A stretch of 21,262 nt of DNA from a virus: IMG/VR virus record IMGVR_UViG_3300045284_000388, positions 1 to 21,262 of that record; one strand, given 5' to 3'. The notes beneath the pieces are model-generated. The model was not told the DNA's origin and searched no databases. It saw nothing but the letters and a program-made list of their open reading frames with translations. Position numbers and translations under genes: made by a program. Positions 5,938 to 14,165 of this stretch are shown here, piece by piece; within the stretch, counting starts at the first letter, position 1; every line of letters begins with the position of its first letter.

Positions 5938-6216
5938 GTGAATTGCCTGTGGATACTGGCGGCGAGCGTAACGTTAGCGTGGGACAGTGTCCCAGACGCA
6001 GCTTTGTATCGACTGTATGTTGGAATGCAGTCGATGGTAGCGGGAAATCCACCGTTAGTTGGGTATACGGTCCCGGTGGACGACAATACGTGGACGGTCG
6101 ATGGGTTGAATTACCGACAGGAATACTTTTTTGTAGTGACGGCTGTGAATTTTGATGGGTTGGAGAGCGGTTATTCTAACGAGGTAGAGTATGAGCCAAG
6201 ACACGGAAACCAATAA
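5938..6216 (+). CDS. Single-domain fibronectin type III protein
   Basis: A 92-residue protein that is almost entirely one fibronectin III-like domain: VTLAWDSVPDAALYRLYVG (residues 11-29), a tryptophan strand (NTWTVDGL), then YFFVVTAVNFDGLESGYSNE, the F-G strands with the classic YSNE end. The start is GTG 5938, directly after the previous stop; it keeps the first beta strand intact, and a GGAGGT site lies 14 bases upstream. FN3 domains in phages usually decorate virion proteins and bind carbohydrates weakly; as a free-standing protein it may be a capsid or tail decoration. The N-terminus (MNCLWILAAS) is short for a signal peptide. It overlaps the next gene by 26 bases. Confidence 0.65.
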   Translation: MNCLWILAASVTLAWDSVPDAALYRLYVGMQSMVAGNPPLVGYTVPVDDNTWTVDGLNYRQEYFFVVTAVNFDGLESGYSNEVEYEPRHGNQ

Positions 6217-6358
6217 AGAACCAAAGCAAAATCCGGGGGGTAGTCCGGGAGAGAAGAATAAGTCTTCGGATATCCAGGGGAAGGAAGCGAGCGTGAAGAT
6301 TGCGGGGCCGAAGACCGGCAAGGATAAACCAAGTAAGACTCCTGCGAGGGAGCAATAA
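6191..6358 (+). CDS. Hypothetical 55-residue charged peptide
   Basis: A short frame from ATG 6191 to TAA 6356-6358, starting MSQDTETNKEPKQNPGG and ending PAREQ. It is almost entirely K, E, P, G, S and probably disordered. A GAGG site (GAGGTAGAGT) precedes the start, inside the end of the FN3 gene. The frame fills the gap before 6378. Not recognised; support is the ribosome site and tight packing. Confidence 0.5.
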   Translation: MSQDTETNKEPKQNPGGSPGEKNKSSDIQGKEASVKIAGPKTGKDKPSKTPAREQ

Positions 6359-6377
6359 AAGAGAGAAAGGATAAGTT

Positions 6378-6830
6378 ATGGCTGAGGAACCAGTAGTAAA
6401 AGAAGGAGAGGCGGCGCCGCCGTTTGAAGGCAAAAAGTATAAGGAGCGGGTGCTGACCGTGGAGGCGGTGCAGTTCGATGGGGAGAACGGGGAGGATGTG
6501 GTGTCGTTTGCGGGCGGCGAGGACTATGGGACGACTACGGGTAAGATTGTGGTCCTGACTCCGGGGGGCAAAGATCCGCGGGGCGGGAAGATTAAAGTGG
6601 AGCGGGGGCAATGGGTGAGCAAATCCAGGACCGGGACGGTGGTGGTCAATGAGGGCGAGTTTGCGGCGAAGTTTGTCAATGAGGACGGAAGTGATCTTGA
6701 GCCGTTGCCACCGGCAAATCAGCCGCAGCCAGTGGCCGAGGATAAGTTGGTCTATCAACCGGGATTTGCGCCGCCGCCGAAGGAAGGCGAGGAGCCCAAG
6801 CCGGTGGAAGCGGAGCAACAACCTGCTTGA
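6378..6830 (+). CDS. PGDYG-like phage protein (copy 2, extended)
   Basis: A 150-residue protein with a polar N-terminal extension, then the same domain as the protein at 5632: VEAVQFDG (28-35), FAGGEDYG (44-51), a glycine-rich beta hairpin, GQWV (77-80) and NEGEFAAKFV (91-100). Residues 105-150 form a Pro/Glu-rich tail (PLPPANQPQP..., PPPKEGEEPKPVE) that looks disordered. A GAAAGG site lies upstream of ATG 6378, and its TGA overlaps the large-terminase start (TGATG). The two copies have diverged beyond easy nucleotide similarity, so the duplication is old or the copies were acquired separately. Confidence 0.6.
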   Translation: MAEEPVVKEGEAAPPFEGKKYKERVLTVEAVQFDGENGEDVVSFAGGEDYGTTTGKIVVLTPGGKDPRGGKIKVERGQWVSKSRTGTVVVNEGEFAAKFVNEDGSDLEPLPPANQPQPVAEDKLVYQPGFAPPPKEGEEPKPVEAEQQPA

Positions 6831-8488
6831 TGGACGCTGAATTTACACGACTGGCAGACGCCGGGAAGGTGGAGGCCCTGGCCCGGCTGAATGAGCTGAG
6901 GGCCGAGCAGGAGCGTCTGCGTCGTGTAAGACAGCTGCGGCAGGAATACGGGATAAACTTTTATCGGCCCCATGCCAAGCAGGACAGGTTCCATAGCGCG
7001 GGGCATAAGGTTGGCCGATACGTTAGAACGGGAAATCGCGGGGGAAAGACGAAGTGCGGGGCCGCGGAGGATGTGGCGTGGTGTATTGGGGGACGGACGT
7101 GGTACCGCAATTCCTTTGATGTGCTTGACGGAGATCGGAGGGTGGTTCGCCGTCACGTTGGGACGCAGGGTCACGAGCTTGTGACCAAGGGGATTCCCGC
7201 ACATCCGGTGAAGGGTTTGTTGCTAGTGAATGACTGGGACAAGGCCACCGAGATTTTCACGAATCGGCAGGGGTCGTATGAGAACTGGGGTGAGTTGTTT
7301 AAGCTGATTCCCAAGGAGGCGGTGGGCAAGCCGCATGTCAGTCGGGGAGGCCATGTGGACCAGATTCCAATTAAGCGTTTGAGCGAATTCGGGGGTGGAG
7401 AGTCCGTGCTCTACGTAGACACTGTGGAGTCCTATAAGCACGCGAACATGAGCGCGGAGTCCTCGTATTGGGACTTCTTCCACCTTGACGAACCCTGCCC
7501 GAGGCCCATGTTTGTCGCCCACAAGCGTGGGCTGGTGGACCGGAACGGTAAGTTCTGGGTCAATTGCACTCCACTTAGCGAAATGTGGATCAACGACGAG
7601 TTCGTGCCTCCAGATCGGTATGTAGTCGAGTCAGCTCCTGATGGCCTTGAATTTAACAAATCGGCCGACGGAGGAGGGCGATTTATGATCACCTGGAGCA
7701 TTTATGATAACCCGTACAACTCGAAGGAGGCCATTGCCGAATTTGAGTCGGGCCTTAACCGTGAAGAGCGGGAGTGCCGGTTGCACGGGCTTCCGCTCAA
7801 CATGGCCGGGCTGATCTACAAGGAGTTTGTGTATGATTTGCACGTGCTGTGCGATCCGCCGGCGGGATGGGACGACTATGCCAGGCCGCCCAGAAATTAC
7901 ACGGTCCGTGTATGGTGGGACTACCATATTAGGCTGCCGCAGGCGGTGCTCTTTTTCGCTACGGATCCGAAGGGCCGGGTTTTCGTGTTTGATGAGCTGT
8001 ATAGCGATAATCTGCTGGATCCGGTGGCCAAGGCGATTGTCGCCAAGACCAAGGGGTATTTCGTGGCGGATTATGAGATTGATAAGTTGGCGGTGATTCC
8101 ACACCCGGTAACTCAGGAGAGCATTATCGATGAACTGGCGAAATATGACCTGTACTTTGAGCCCGCGACCAAGGATCTGGCGCTGGGTATTAATAAGGTG
8201 CGAGAGAGGCTCAGCGAGCGTGATCCTCAGGGGATGCCGACAATCTTTTTTAGTCCGGGTCTGGCGCAGACTCTGTTCGAATTTACGCACTATGTGTATG
8301 ACCCGAACAAGAATACGCCGGTAGACGAGCACAACCATATGATGGAGAACCTCTACCGAGCCGTTTTGAATGGGTTGGCGTATATCGAGCCCCCGGACGA
8401 TGCGGATTATGTCAGGCGGCCATTTACGATTCGGTTGGAGCAGAACCTTTTCGATCTGCAACCGGACTTAGCGAAGGATTTGTTATGA
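6830..8488 (+). CDS. terL: Terminase large subunit
   Basis: A 552-residue packaging motor. The ATPase half has a Walker A (TGNRGGKT, residues 67-74), a Walker B (WDFFHLDE, 214-221) and a coupling motif (NCTP, 245-248). The nuclease half shows the RuvC/RNase H-like acidic residues at WWDYH (D364) and FDEL (E389), with a C-terminal DEHNHMMENLYRAV segment in place of the usual DH..DALRY helix. It cuts concatemeric DNA and pumps it through the portal using ATP. ATG 6830 is chosen over TTG 6827 because it overlaps the previous TGA (TGATG). Residues 1-40 form a helical, charged N-terminal extension. Its stop overlaps the start of the HNH gene by 4 bases. Confidence 0.92.
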   Translation: MDAEFTRLADAGKVEALARLNELRAEQERLRRVRQLRQEYGINFYRPHAKQDRFHSAGHKVGRYVRTGNRGGKTKCGAAEDVAWCIGGRTWYRNSFDVLDGDRRVVRRHVGTQGHELVTKGIPAHPVKGLLLVNDWDKATEIFTNRQGSYENWGELFKLIPKEAVGKPHVSRGGHVDQIPIKRLSEFGGGESVLYVDTVESYKHANMSAESSYWDFFHLDEPCPRPMFVAHKRGLVDRNGKFWVNCTPLSEMWINDEFVPPDRYVVESAPDGLEFNKSADGGGRFMITWSIYDNPYNSKEAIAEFESGLNREERECRLHGLPLNMAGLIYKEFVYDLHVLCDPPAGWDDYARPPRNYTVRVWWDYHIRLPQAVLFFATDPKGRVFVFDELYSDNLLDPVAKAIVAKTKGYFVADYEIDKLAVIPHPVTQESIIDELAKYDLYFEPATKDLALGINKVRERLSERDPQGMPTIFFSPGLAQTLFEFTHYVYDPNKNTPVDEHNHMMENLYRAVLNGLAYIEPPDDADYVRRPFTIRLEQNLFDLQPDLAKDLL

Positions 8489-8922
8489 CAAACAAACCTG
8501 AATGGTGGTCCCGATTTTGGGATAAAGTGGATATCAGCGGTGATTGTTGGAACTGGACGTCTGCAGTCGATGAACGGGGATATCCTAGATTTAGTTTAGA
8601 GGGGCGAAATAGACGGGCAATTAGGGTAATTTATGAGCTAAAACATGGTCCGATTCCGCCAAAAATGGAGATTTGCCATACTTGTGACAATCCTGGTTGT
8701 GTCAATCCGGAACATCTATTTTTAGGTACGCACGAAGATAATATGGTGGATTCGGCCAAAAAAGGCAGATCACTAAAAGTGTTAACTAAGCAGCTAGTGG
8801 CTGAGATTGTTAAGGCCAAAGGAACACAAAAAGGGGTAGCTAAGAAATTTGGCATATCTCAGGCTATGGTTTCATTTATAAAGAGCGGAGCCAGACACCA
8901 AACCGTGGAGGTAATACCTTGA
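8485..8922 (+). CDS. HNH endonuclease with C-terminal HTH
   Basis: A 145-residue protein. Residues 64-86 carry the HNH_3 signature: CHTCDNPGCVNPEHLFLGT followed by DN, with C64/C67/C72-type zinc or structural cysteines and H65, N74 and H77 as the HNH core. Upstream WNW and a YPRFSL strand fit the same fold. Residues about 98-135 (LVAEIVKAKG, VAKKFGISQAMVSFIKSG) form a helix-turn-helix for DNA binding. This architecture is typical of free-standing homing endonucleases. The base composition is visibly more AT-rich, with A/T-ending codons, than terminase and portal on either side, suggesting recent insertion. It overlaps both neighbours by 4 bases. HNH proteins beside terminase can also assist DNA packaging (as in HK97), so a packaging role is possible. 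Confidence 0.85.
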   Translation: MTNKPEWWSRFWDKVDISGDCWNWTSAVDERGYPRFSLEGRNRRAIRVIYELKHGPIPPKMEICHTCDNPGCVNPEHLFLGTHEDNMVDSAKKGRSLKVLTKQLVAEIVKAKGTQKGVAKKFGISQAMVSFIKSGARHQTVEVIP

Positions 8923-10859
8923 CTCAGGATGTGATCGATGAGCTGAGCAAGGAGTCAGGGGAGTTGTCCGACTTTCATAAGGACATGCTCGATCATGTCA
9001 TGGGGCTCGTGAAGGGCAGCCGCACCCAGATGTGCAAGAGCTATCAGGATTGGGACAATCAGCAGATGATCTATAAGGCCGAGCGGTTGCCCGATAAAAA
9101 TGATGTCGAGCAGTCGCTGAGGGACAAGCCGGTCAAGATGGTGGTGCCGACCACCTTTGCGCAGGTGATGACGTTCACAAGTTTCCTTTTTTTGCTCTAT
9201 ACGCAGAATCGGACGTTTTATGAGCTCGTGCCCACGGGGGACGAGGACTACGGGACGAAGTATCGGGACAGCGAGCAGATCCTGGAGAGGGACACGAGGG
9301 CCAATCAATGGAATATGCTGCTTTTTCAGCATCTGCTCGATACCGCGAGGTTTGGGATGGGGGTGACCGAGTGCTCGTGGACCAGGAAGCTGTCCAGGAT
9401 TTATATACCCCAAGAGCCGACGGTGATAAATATTGCCGGGGTCGAATCCGAGGTGCGCGGAGGGAGCGAGTGGCGCGAGTTCGTTAAGTACGAGGGCAAT
9501 TTGGTGCGTCCAGTGAGTCCGTATCGGTGGTTTCCGGATACGCGGTTTCCGCTGGTCGAGTTCCAGAGGGGGGAATTCTGCGCGAGTGAGGAGGAATATA
9601 GCAAAACGCTGCTTCAGGACTTGGAGGCGTCGGGGGAAGTGGCCGGGGTGGAGTTCATTGCCCCGCTGCCGAGAGCGCTCGATAAGTCGCGGGGAGGGCC
9701 GACCAGGACGACGAGCGCGATCCTGAGCGGGACGAGTGCAAATAACCTCACCACGGGGCCCGTAGGCTCAGGAACGGGCAAGATGGAGGGCAATGTGCTC
9801 GTGACCAAAGTGCAGGTTTGGATCGTCCCGAACAAATATAAGTTTGGACCGAAGGATAAGAAGCTGGGCCCGGAGGAATTTCCGGTTTTGTATCACGTTT
9901 GGTACGCCAATGACAACCGGTTGATCCGGATTGAGCCGGCGTACTGGTGGCACAACGAGTTTGGGTACACGCTGGCCCAGTTTACGCCCGATATGGGGCA
10001 AACGGTGAGCATGGGCCTAGCGGATTTGATCTATCGGTTGCAGGACGTGGTGACGTGGCTCATTAATGCGCGAATTACGGATGTGCGCAGGAATTTGCGG
10101 GGTCGGAACATCGTAAATCCGACGATCATCGATACTAAGACGCTGGATGGGGAGGGCGACATCTATTTAAGGAAAGGCGCCAATGTGGCGATGATGGACC
10201 GGGCGATTCGGCCGCTCGATGTCAACGATGTCACCCGGACCCATTTTCAGGACGCCGATATCCTCAATAAGATCATCCAGACCGTCACGGGGGTGAATGA
10301 TAATGCCATGGGGCAGTATAATAGCGGGCGGAGGAGTGCTTCGGAGGCTCGGGTGGTGACTGCGGGGGCTGCGGGCCGTATGAAGATGCATGGGCAGCTG
10401 ATTTGGGACAGCTCGCTGGGTAGGTTGGGAAGGTTGATGCTGAGTAATGACCGGCAGAGCCTGAGTTTGGAGTCTTTTCAGAGCATCATTGGGGATGACC
10501 CGATGATCGAGCAGCGGTACGGGACGTGGAAGGGCACTCCGGAGGATGTCATATCGGGGGCGGATTACTTTACGTTCGATTCGACCCTGCAGAGCGAGAA
10601 AGGGTTTATCGCGCAGAGCCTGCAGGAGCTGCTGGTGGCGATCATTAACAATCCGATGGCCGCGCAACAGTTGGATTTGGACCCGAGGGCGATGCTGAAC
10701 GAGATTCAGTATCTGCGGGGTGCGGGGAGCGTAAGCAGGTTTTCGCTGAGTAAGCAAGTGGCGAGCGGAGCAGCCCCGCCACTGCCTCCGAGCGTCGTTC
10801 CGGGACCGGGAGGCCAACAGGTGCAACAAGCGCCACCACAGGCCGCAGGAGCGGCGTAG
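8919..10859 (+). CDS. Portal protein
   Basis: A 646-residue protein in the portal position between large terminase and scaffold. It has a helical N-terminus, the conserved run KMVVPTTFAQVMTFTSFLF followed by an acidic ELVPTGDEDYG region, a QWNMLLFQHLLDTARFG helix, and a long helical stem region around VSMGLADLIYRLQDVVTWLINAR. The C-terminal 30 residues are Pro/Gln/Ala-rich and likely flexible. Portals form the dodecameric ring at one capsid vertex through which DNA enters and leaves. The start is TTG 8919, supported by GGAGGT (8907-8912) 6 bases upstream, inside the 3' end of the HNH gene; no earlier in-frame start fits. Length is in the range of podovirus portals. Confidence 0.85.
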   Translation: MTQDVIDELSKESGELSDFHKDMLDHVMGLVKGSRTQMCKSYQDWDNQQMIYKAERLPDKNDVEQSLRDKPVKMVVPTTFAQVMTFTSFLFLLYTQNRTFYELVPTGDEDYGTKYRDSEQILERDTRANQWNMLLFQHLLDTARFGMGVTECSWTRKLSRIYIPQEPTVINIAGVESEVRGGSEWREFVKYEGNLVRPVSPYRWFPDTRFPLVEFQRGEFCASEEEYSKTLLQDLEASGEVAGVEFIAPLPRALDKSRGGPTRTTSAILSGTSANNLTTGPVGSGTGKMEGNVLVTKVQVWIVPNKYKFGPKDKKLGPEEFPVLYHVWYANDNRLIRIEPAYWWHNEFGYTLAQFTPDMGQTVSMGLADLIYRLQDVVTWLINARITDVRRNLRGRNIVNPTIIDTKTLDGEGDIYLRKGANVAMMDRAIRPLDVNDVTRTHFQDADILNKIIQTVTGVNDNAMGQYNSGRRSASEARVVTAGAAGRMKMHGQLIWDSSLGRLGRLMLSNDRQSLSLESFQSIIGDDPMIEQRYGTWKGTPEDVISGADYFTFDSTLQSEKGFIAQSLQELLVAIINNPMAAQQLDLDPRAMLNEIQYLRGAGSVSRFSLSKQVASGAAPPLPPSVVPGPGGQQVQQAPPQAAGAA

Positions 10860-10865
10860 AGGGGT

Positions 10866-11174
10866 ATGCCTAGCGAAGAGTTGATTCGGATGAAGGCGCA
10901 CCTGGGGTCGCTGGAGGCGTTTTTGAACAGTCCGGCGCACACCGGGTTCGTCGCGGCCAGGCAGGAGGAGATCAGGGCGATTGAAGAGACACTTTTGGAC
11001 ATTGATCCAGTGGATCACGAAACGGAGATCGAGCACTTCAAGTTTAGGGGGGAGCGAAGGTGCCTGAAGAGCATGATCACCGTGTTCGCGGACGCGATGG
11101 AAGAACTTAAAGATCGGATAGCTGATCTGGAGGATGAGGAGACAGACGTAGTAGCTCCGAACGAGGATAGATAA
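10866..11174 (+). CDS. Helical 102-residue protein after portal
   Basis: A small acidic protein predicted to be nearly all helix, with heptad-like stretches at about residues 5-20, 37-50 and 68-92 (TVFADAMEELKDRIADLEDEE). It begins 6 bases after the portal stop, with AGAGGGG immediately before ATG 10866. Not recognised. Position between portal and scaffold suggests a head-assembly or scaffold-accessory role; inference. Confidence 0.55.
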   Translation: MPSEELIRMKAHLGSLEAFLNSPAHTGFVAARQEEIRAIEETLLDIDPVDHETEIEHFKFRGERRCLKSMITVFADAMEELKDRIADLEDEETDVVAPNEDR

Positions 11175-11213
11175 CACTCGAAAGTAAACTACGACAACAA
11201 AGTAAAGGTTAAA

Positions 11214-12074
11214 ATGTATAAGGATAAATTGATGTTTATGGAGGGAGACGCCGGGGGCGGATTCGGAGGGGATGGGGGAAGTGATGCTGGAGGCGATACC
11301 GGGGGCGGTCAGGACGTCTCGACGAGGGGGACGGCGGTGTTCGAGGGTGAGAGCGGCGAGCCCCATGCACCGGAGCCACAGCGGCAACCGCAGCAGGTTG
11401 CGCCGGCGGCACCGCAGGTAAATGCCAGGGAGCTCGCGGCGGAGTTTGGGCAGGTCATTGGGCAGCATTTCCAGCCGCCACCCAAGGAGATTAGCCAGGC
11501 GGAGGCGAAAAGGTTGCTCAATATCTGGGAGCCGACCAAGGAGTGGTTGGCGAAATACGATAATATCGAGACCAGGGATCAGGCGATTGCCGAGCAAAGG
11601 GATGGGCTGATCAAGCAGGCCGATACGCTGATGCGCTATCGGATGGGGGAGATGCAGCGGGCGATGGAGGAGCGGTTTTCGCCGGCCCTTCAGCACATGC
11701 AGGCGGAGCAGGCGAGAGCGGGGGAATGGAGGTTCAGCCAGGCGTTTCCGCAGCTGAACAAGGTGGAGCTGAGGCCGCTTCTGTTCAGTGTGGCCCAGAG
11801 CATATTGGCCAGCGGGGCCAGGTTCAGTGGCGAGGCGGAGCTTTTCACAGCAATTGCACGGGGAGTTGAGTCTGTGATTAAGGTTAGTAATCCCCAATTT
11901 AGTTTAGAAGCTAATGGGAATGGCGGCAGAGGAGTCGCTGTTCCGCAGGTAGGAAAAAGAACCGGCCCCACTGCCGGCAGCATTCCGGTCACTACGCCCG
12001 GAGCTGGTGGGAGTGGAGGAACGAAGGGCACGGGTCCCCCGAAACCGAGGGGCCTGGCGATCTTTGATCCGTAG
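11214..12074 (+). CDS. Putative capsid scaffold protein
   Basis: A 286-residue protein directly upstream of the capsid gene. Residues 10-33 are Gly/Asp-rich and acidic, 45-70 Pro/Gln/Ala-rich, and about 70-165 are charged helices likely to form coiled coils (ELAAEFGQVIGQHF, EERFSPALQHMQAEQARAG). The C-terminal 45 residues are Gly/Pro/basic (VGKRTGPTAG, GPPKPRG), like the capsid-binding tail of scaffolds. This composition and place match scaffold proteins of tailed phages. An AAAGG ribosome site precedes ATG 11214. The 39-base gap upstream shows no clear promoter. No protease motif was seen. Confidence 0.7.
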   Translation: MYKDKLMFMEGDAGGGFGGDGGSDAGGDTGGGQDVSTRGTAVFEGESGEPHAPEPQRQPQQVAPAAPQVNARELAAEFGQVIGQHFQPPPKEISQAEAKRLLNIWEPTKEWLAKYDNIETRDQAIAEQRDGLIKQADTLMRYRMGEMQRAMEERFSPALQHMQAEQARAGEWRFSQAFPQLNKVELRPLLFSVAQSILASGARFSGEAELFTAIARGVESVIKVSNPQFSLEANGNGGRGVAVPQVGKRTGPTAGSIPVTTPGAGGSGGTKGTGPPKPRGLAIFDP

Positions 12075-12100
12075 GGCCACAACGATAAGGAAACAAGAAA

Positions 12101-13492
12101 ATGCCATTAGGGCTTATTAGTTCAGAACAGGTCGACGATTATTGGTCGCAGAATACCAGACGTAAGATCTTTTACGCGTTCCCCAACGGAACTGCGCCGT
12201 TGACGGGATTGCTTTCCATGAGTGAAAGCGAGTTCACACCCCAGCCCAGTTTTGGGTGGAATGAGGAGCGGTGGCAGGAGACATCGACTACCGCGGCGGT
12301 TAACCCAACCAGCGCGGCGAACAAGGATGGTCCCTTTGCACTGGCAGGGGGCACCACAGCGGCCGGCGACACCAACGGTAAATTTACGGTGGCCCAGTGG
12401 GGGGCTAGCCGGATCTATGTCACCGACTCCAGTATGTTCCAGGTCAACGATAGCGTGAAGCTCTTCGGCGTGGGATTTACCACGGGCGCTGGACCGGCGG
12501 CAACCGGGAGCACCGATGTCTCGGGCCGCATCACGGCGGTGGGCACTGGTTATGTGGAGGTGGAGGCGACGACGGCGTGGACCGGAGTGCTCAATGCAGC
12601 GGTCACCAACGGGAAGCGGATGGTGCTCATCGGGACGGCCTACGCCGAAGGCGCTAGGACGGGCACCGGAGGCATAGTGTTCCCGTACGAGATCCTGAAT
12701 AACACGCAGATCTTCAAGACCCCGTACGAGATGACCAGAACCGCGCTCAAGGAACCGCTGAAGTACGATAAGACCGGGGCCTATAAGGACATGAGCAAGT
12801 CCAATGGCATCAAACACCTGGCAAGTATCGAGAGGGCCGCGTTCTTCGGCGAGCAGGCCAAGACGACCACTGTGGATCCGGACACCGGTCAGACGGTGCC
12901 GCGGAGGTTCACCGGGGGCCTGAGGTGGTTCCTGGATTCGTGGGAGAAAGGAACCAATTATGGACAACCGGATGTCACGGCAGCCGCCGATTGGCGGACA
13001 GCGCCAAACAAACGGGTCATCAAGCTGGGCGCAACGACCATCACCAAGGCTGACTTTAATCTGCTTATGGCCCGGTTGTTCGAGAGGACCAACAACACCA
13101 GTTGGGACAAGTTGTGCCTCTGCGGGCCAGAGTATCTGGCTAAAGTGGCCGACATGTTCGAACGGCAGCTACAGTTCAATAGCCTGCGCGATGAAGGGTT
13201 CGACGGGTTCAACTTCAAGCTGGTTCGGCATTTGAGCAACAGTGGGGAAGTGTTCTATAAGCAGCACCCGCTCTTTACGAGCGCGGAAATGCGCAATAGC
13301 GCCTTCTACGTGGATCTGGGGTATGTGGGGTATCGGCCGCTCAGCGACAGCGACACCGACATTCAGCCGATGATCCAGCTGCCTGACGCGGATAAGCGCA
13401 AGGACCAGTGGTTGACGGAGTGCGGGTTCGAGTACCGGTTCCCGGAAGCCAATATGTATGTGGAGAACCTGGGTGGAATCACCCTTTCATAG
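12101..13492 (+). CDS. Major capsid protein (HK97-fold, DUF5309-like)
   Basis: A 463-residue protein. Residues 95-180 form a beta-rich segment (ASRIYVTDSSMFQVNDSVKL, then GRITAVGTGYVEVEAT) of the type found near the middle of DUF5309-like capsid proteins. NTQIFKTPYE (201-210), a long spine-like helix around NGIKHLASIERAAFFGEQ, and a GLRWFLDSW segment fit the same family. The C-terminal half contains the LMARLFERTNNTSWDKLCLCG segment and ends in a beta-rich YVENLGGITLS. AAGGAAAC precedes ATG 12101. Context (scaffold before, small decoration-like protein after) supports it. HK97 fold is inferred from family resemblance. Confidence 0.82.
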   Translation: MPLGLISSEQVDDYWSQNTRRKIFYAFPNGTAPLTGLLSMSESEFTPQPSFGWNEERWQETSTTAAVNPTSAANKDGPFALAGGTTAAGDTNGKFTVAQWGASRIYVTDSSMFQVNDSVKLFGVGFTTGAGPAATGSTDVSGRITAVGTGYVEVEATTAWTGVLNAAVTNGKRMVLIGTAYAEGARTGTGGIVFPYEILNNTQIFKTPYEMTRTALKEPLKYDKTGAYKDMSKSNGIKHLASIERAAFFGEQAKTTTVDPDTGQTVPRRFTGGLRWFLDSWEKGTNYGQPDVTAAADWRTAPNKRVIKLGATTITKADFNLLMARLFERTNNTSWDKLCLCGPEYLAKVADMFERQLQFNSLRDEGFDGFNFKLVRHLSNSGEVFYKQHPLFTSAEMRNSAFYVDLGYVGYRPLSDSDTDIQPMIQLPDADKRKDQWLTECGFEYRFPEANMYVENLGGITLS

Positions 13493-13495
13493 GTT

Positions 13496-13834
13496 ATGCC
13501 TGCGTTGACTAGTTCAGCAGTTAGCCTTTACCCTGGGGACCTTAGCAGTAGCGAGTGGCCCAGCGGGGGAAAGGGGAATCGGTCGCGGTATAAAAGGAAC
13601 TGTAAGGTGGTGCTGACGACACAAGGGACGGCGGCGAACCCGATACCGGCAGCGGCGTTCGGGTTGAGCAAGCTGATCTGGTGTTCGATGTTGTATGACC
13701 GGACGAACGGGAAAGCGATTCCCGCGGTGGTTGATCCGACCACCAACACGATCCTGTTGTGCGGAGGCGCGGCGGGGGTTCCGGCGGATGTCGCATCGGC
13801 GGAAGCGTATATCGCAGTTGAAGGTTCACCTTAA
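13496..13834 (+). CDS. Small capsid-associated (decoration-like) candidate
   Basis: A 112-residue beta-rich protein starting 4 bases after the capsid stop. It has RSRYKRNCKVVLTTQG, a core KLIWCSMLYDRTNGKAIPA and a small-residue C-terminus (GGAAGVPADVASAEAYIA). Small beta proteins immediately after the capsid gene are often head decoration or stabilising proteins. No family recognised and no clear ribosome site, suggesting translational coupling to the capsid gene. Confidence 0.5.
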   Translation: MPALTSSAVSLYPGDLSSSEWPSGGKGNRSRYKRNCKVVLTTQGTAANPIPAAAFGLSKLIWCSMLYDRTNGKAIPAVVDPTTNTILLCGGAAGVPADVASAEAYIAVEGSP

Positions 13835-13867
13835 AAGTAATAAACCAAAGAAAGGAGATAGAAGAGT

Positions 13868-14074
13868 ATGGCTAGTATACCAGGATATGGAGAAGGAGTC
13901 GCCAATTGGACTCCGAGCACCCCGAAGAAATCGAGTGAGAAAGCGGACGAGTTGATGTCCACCGAGGCGAGTGACGCTAAGGATACGATGACCGGCACCA
14001 ACGAGCTGAAACAGTGGGTTGCCGGGAGCGGCACGCCGCCCAGGCCCTATGGCACTCAGGGTAGGAAATTCTAA
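13868..14074 (+). CDS. Hypothetical 68-residue protein
   Basis: A small polar, probably disordered protein (MASIPGYGEGVANWTPSTPKK at the start, ending TPPRPYGTQGRKF). It has one of the best ribosome sites in the window (AAAGGAGA, about 10 bases before ATG 13868), so high expression is likely. It is the last gene before the terminator at 14090-14148. Not recognised. Confidence 0.55.
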   Translation: MASIPGYGEGVANWTPSTPKKSSEKADELMSTEASDAKDTMTGTNELKQWVAGSGTPPRPYGTQGRKF

Positions 14075-14089
14075 AGCGGGGAATTGCTT

Positions 14090-14148
14090 GGTGGCGGTGT
14101 CGTCCGGAGTCGTTCATCATCCTTCGGGCGGCGCCGCTCACCATTTTT
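14090..14148 (+). terminator. Strong intrinsic terminator inside the late block
   Basis: GGTG (14090-14093) and GCGGTGTCGTCCGGA (14094-14108) pair with TTCGGGCGGCGCCGC (14123-14137) and CACC (14139-14142), leaving one bulged T (14138) and a 14-base loop. That is a 19-bp stem, counting several G-U pairs. An A and five T (14144-14148) follow. The 91-base gap is the largest in the + strand block. It should end, or partly end, transcription after the head genes. It could also be a processing site that protects capsid mRNA. Confidence 0.7.
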
Positions 14149-14165
14149 GGGGGGTTTGAAGTGTT

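Noticed and set aside
10167-11897. Long minus-strand open frame (576 codons) opposite portal and scaffold
   Set aside because: It is antisense to two well-supported genes, has an Arg/Leu/His/Pro-rich composition typical of a shadow frame, and no recognisable domain.
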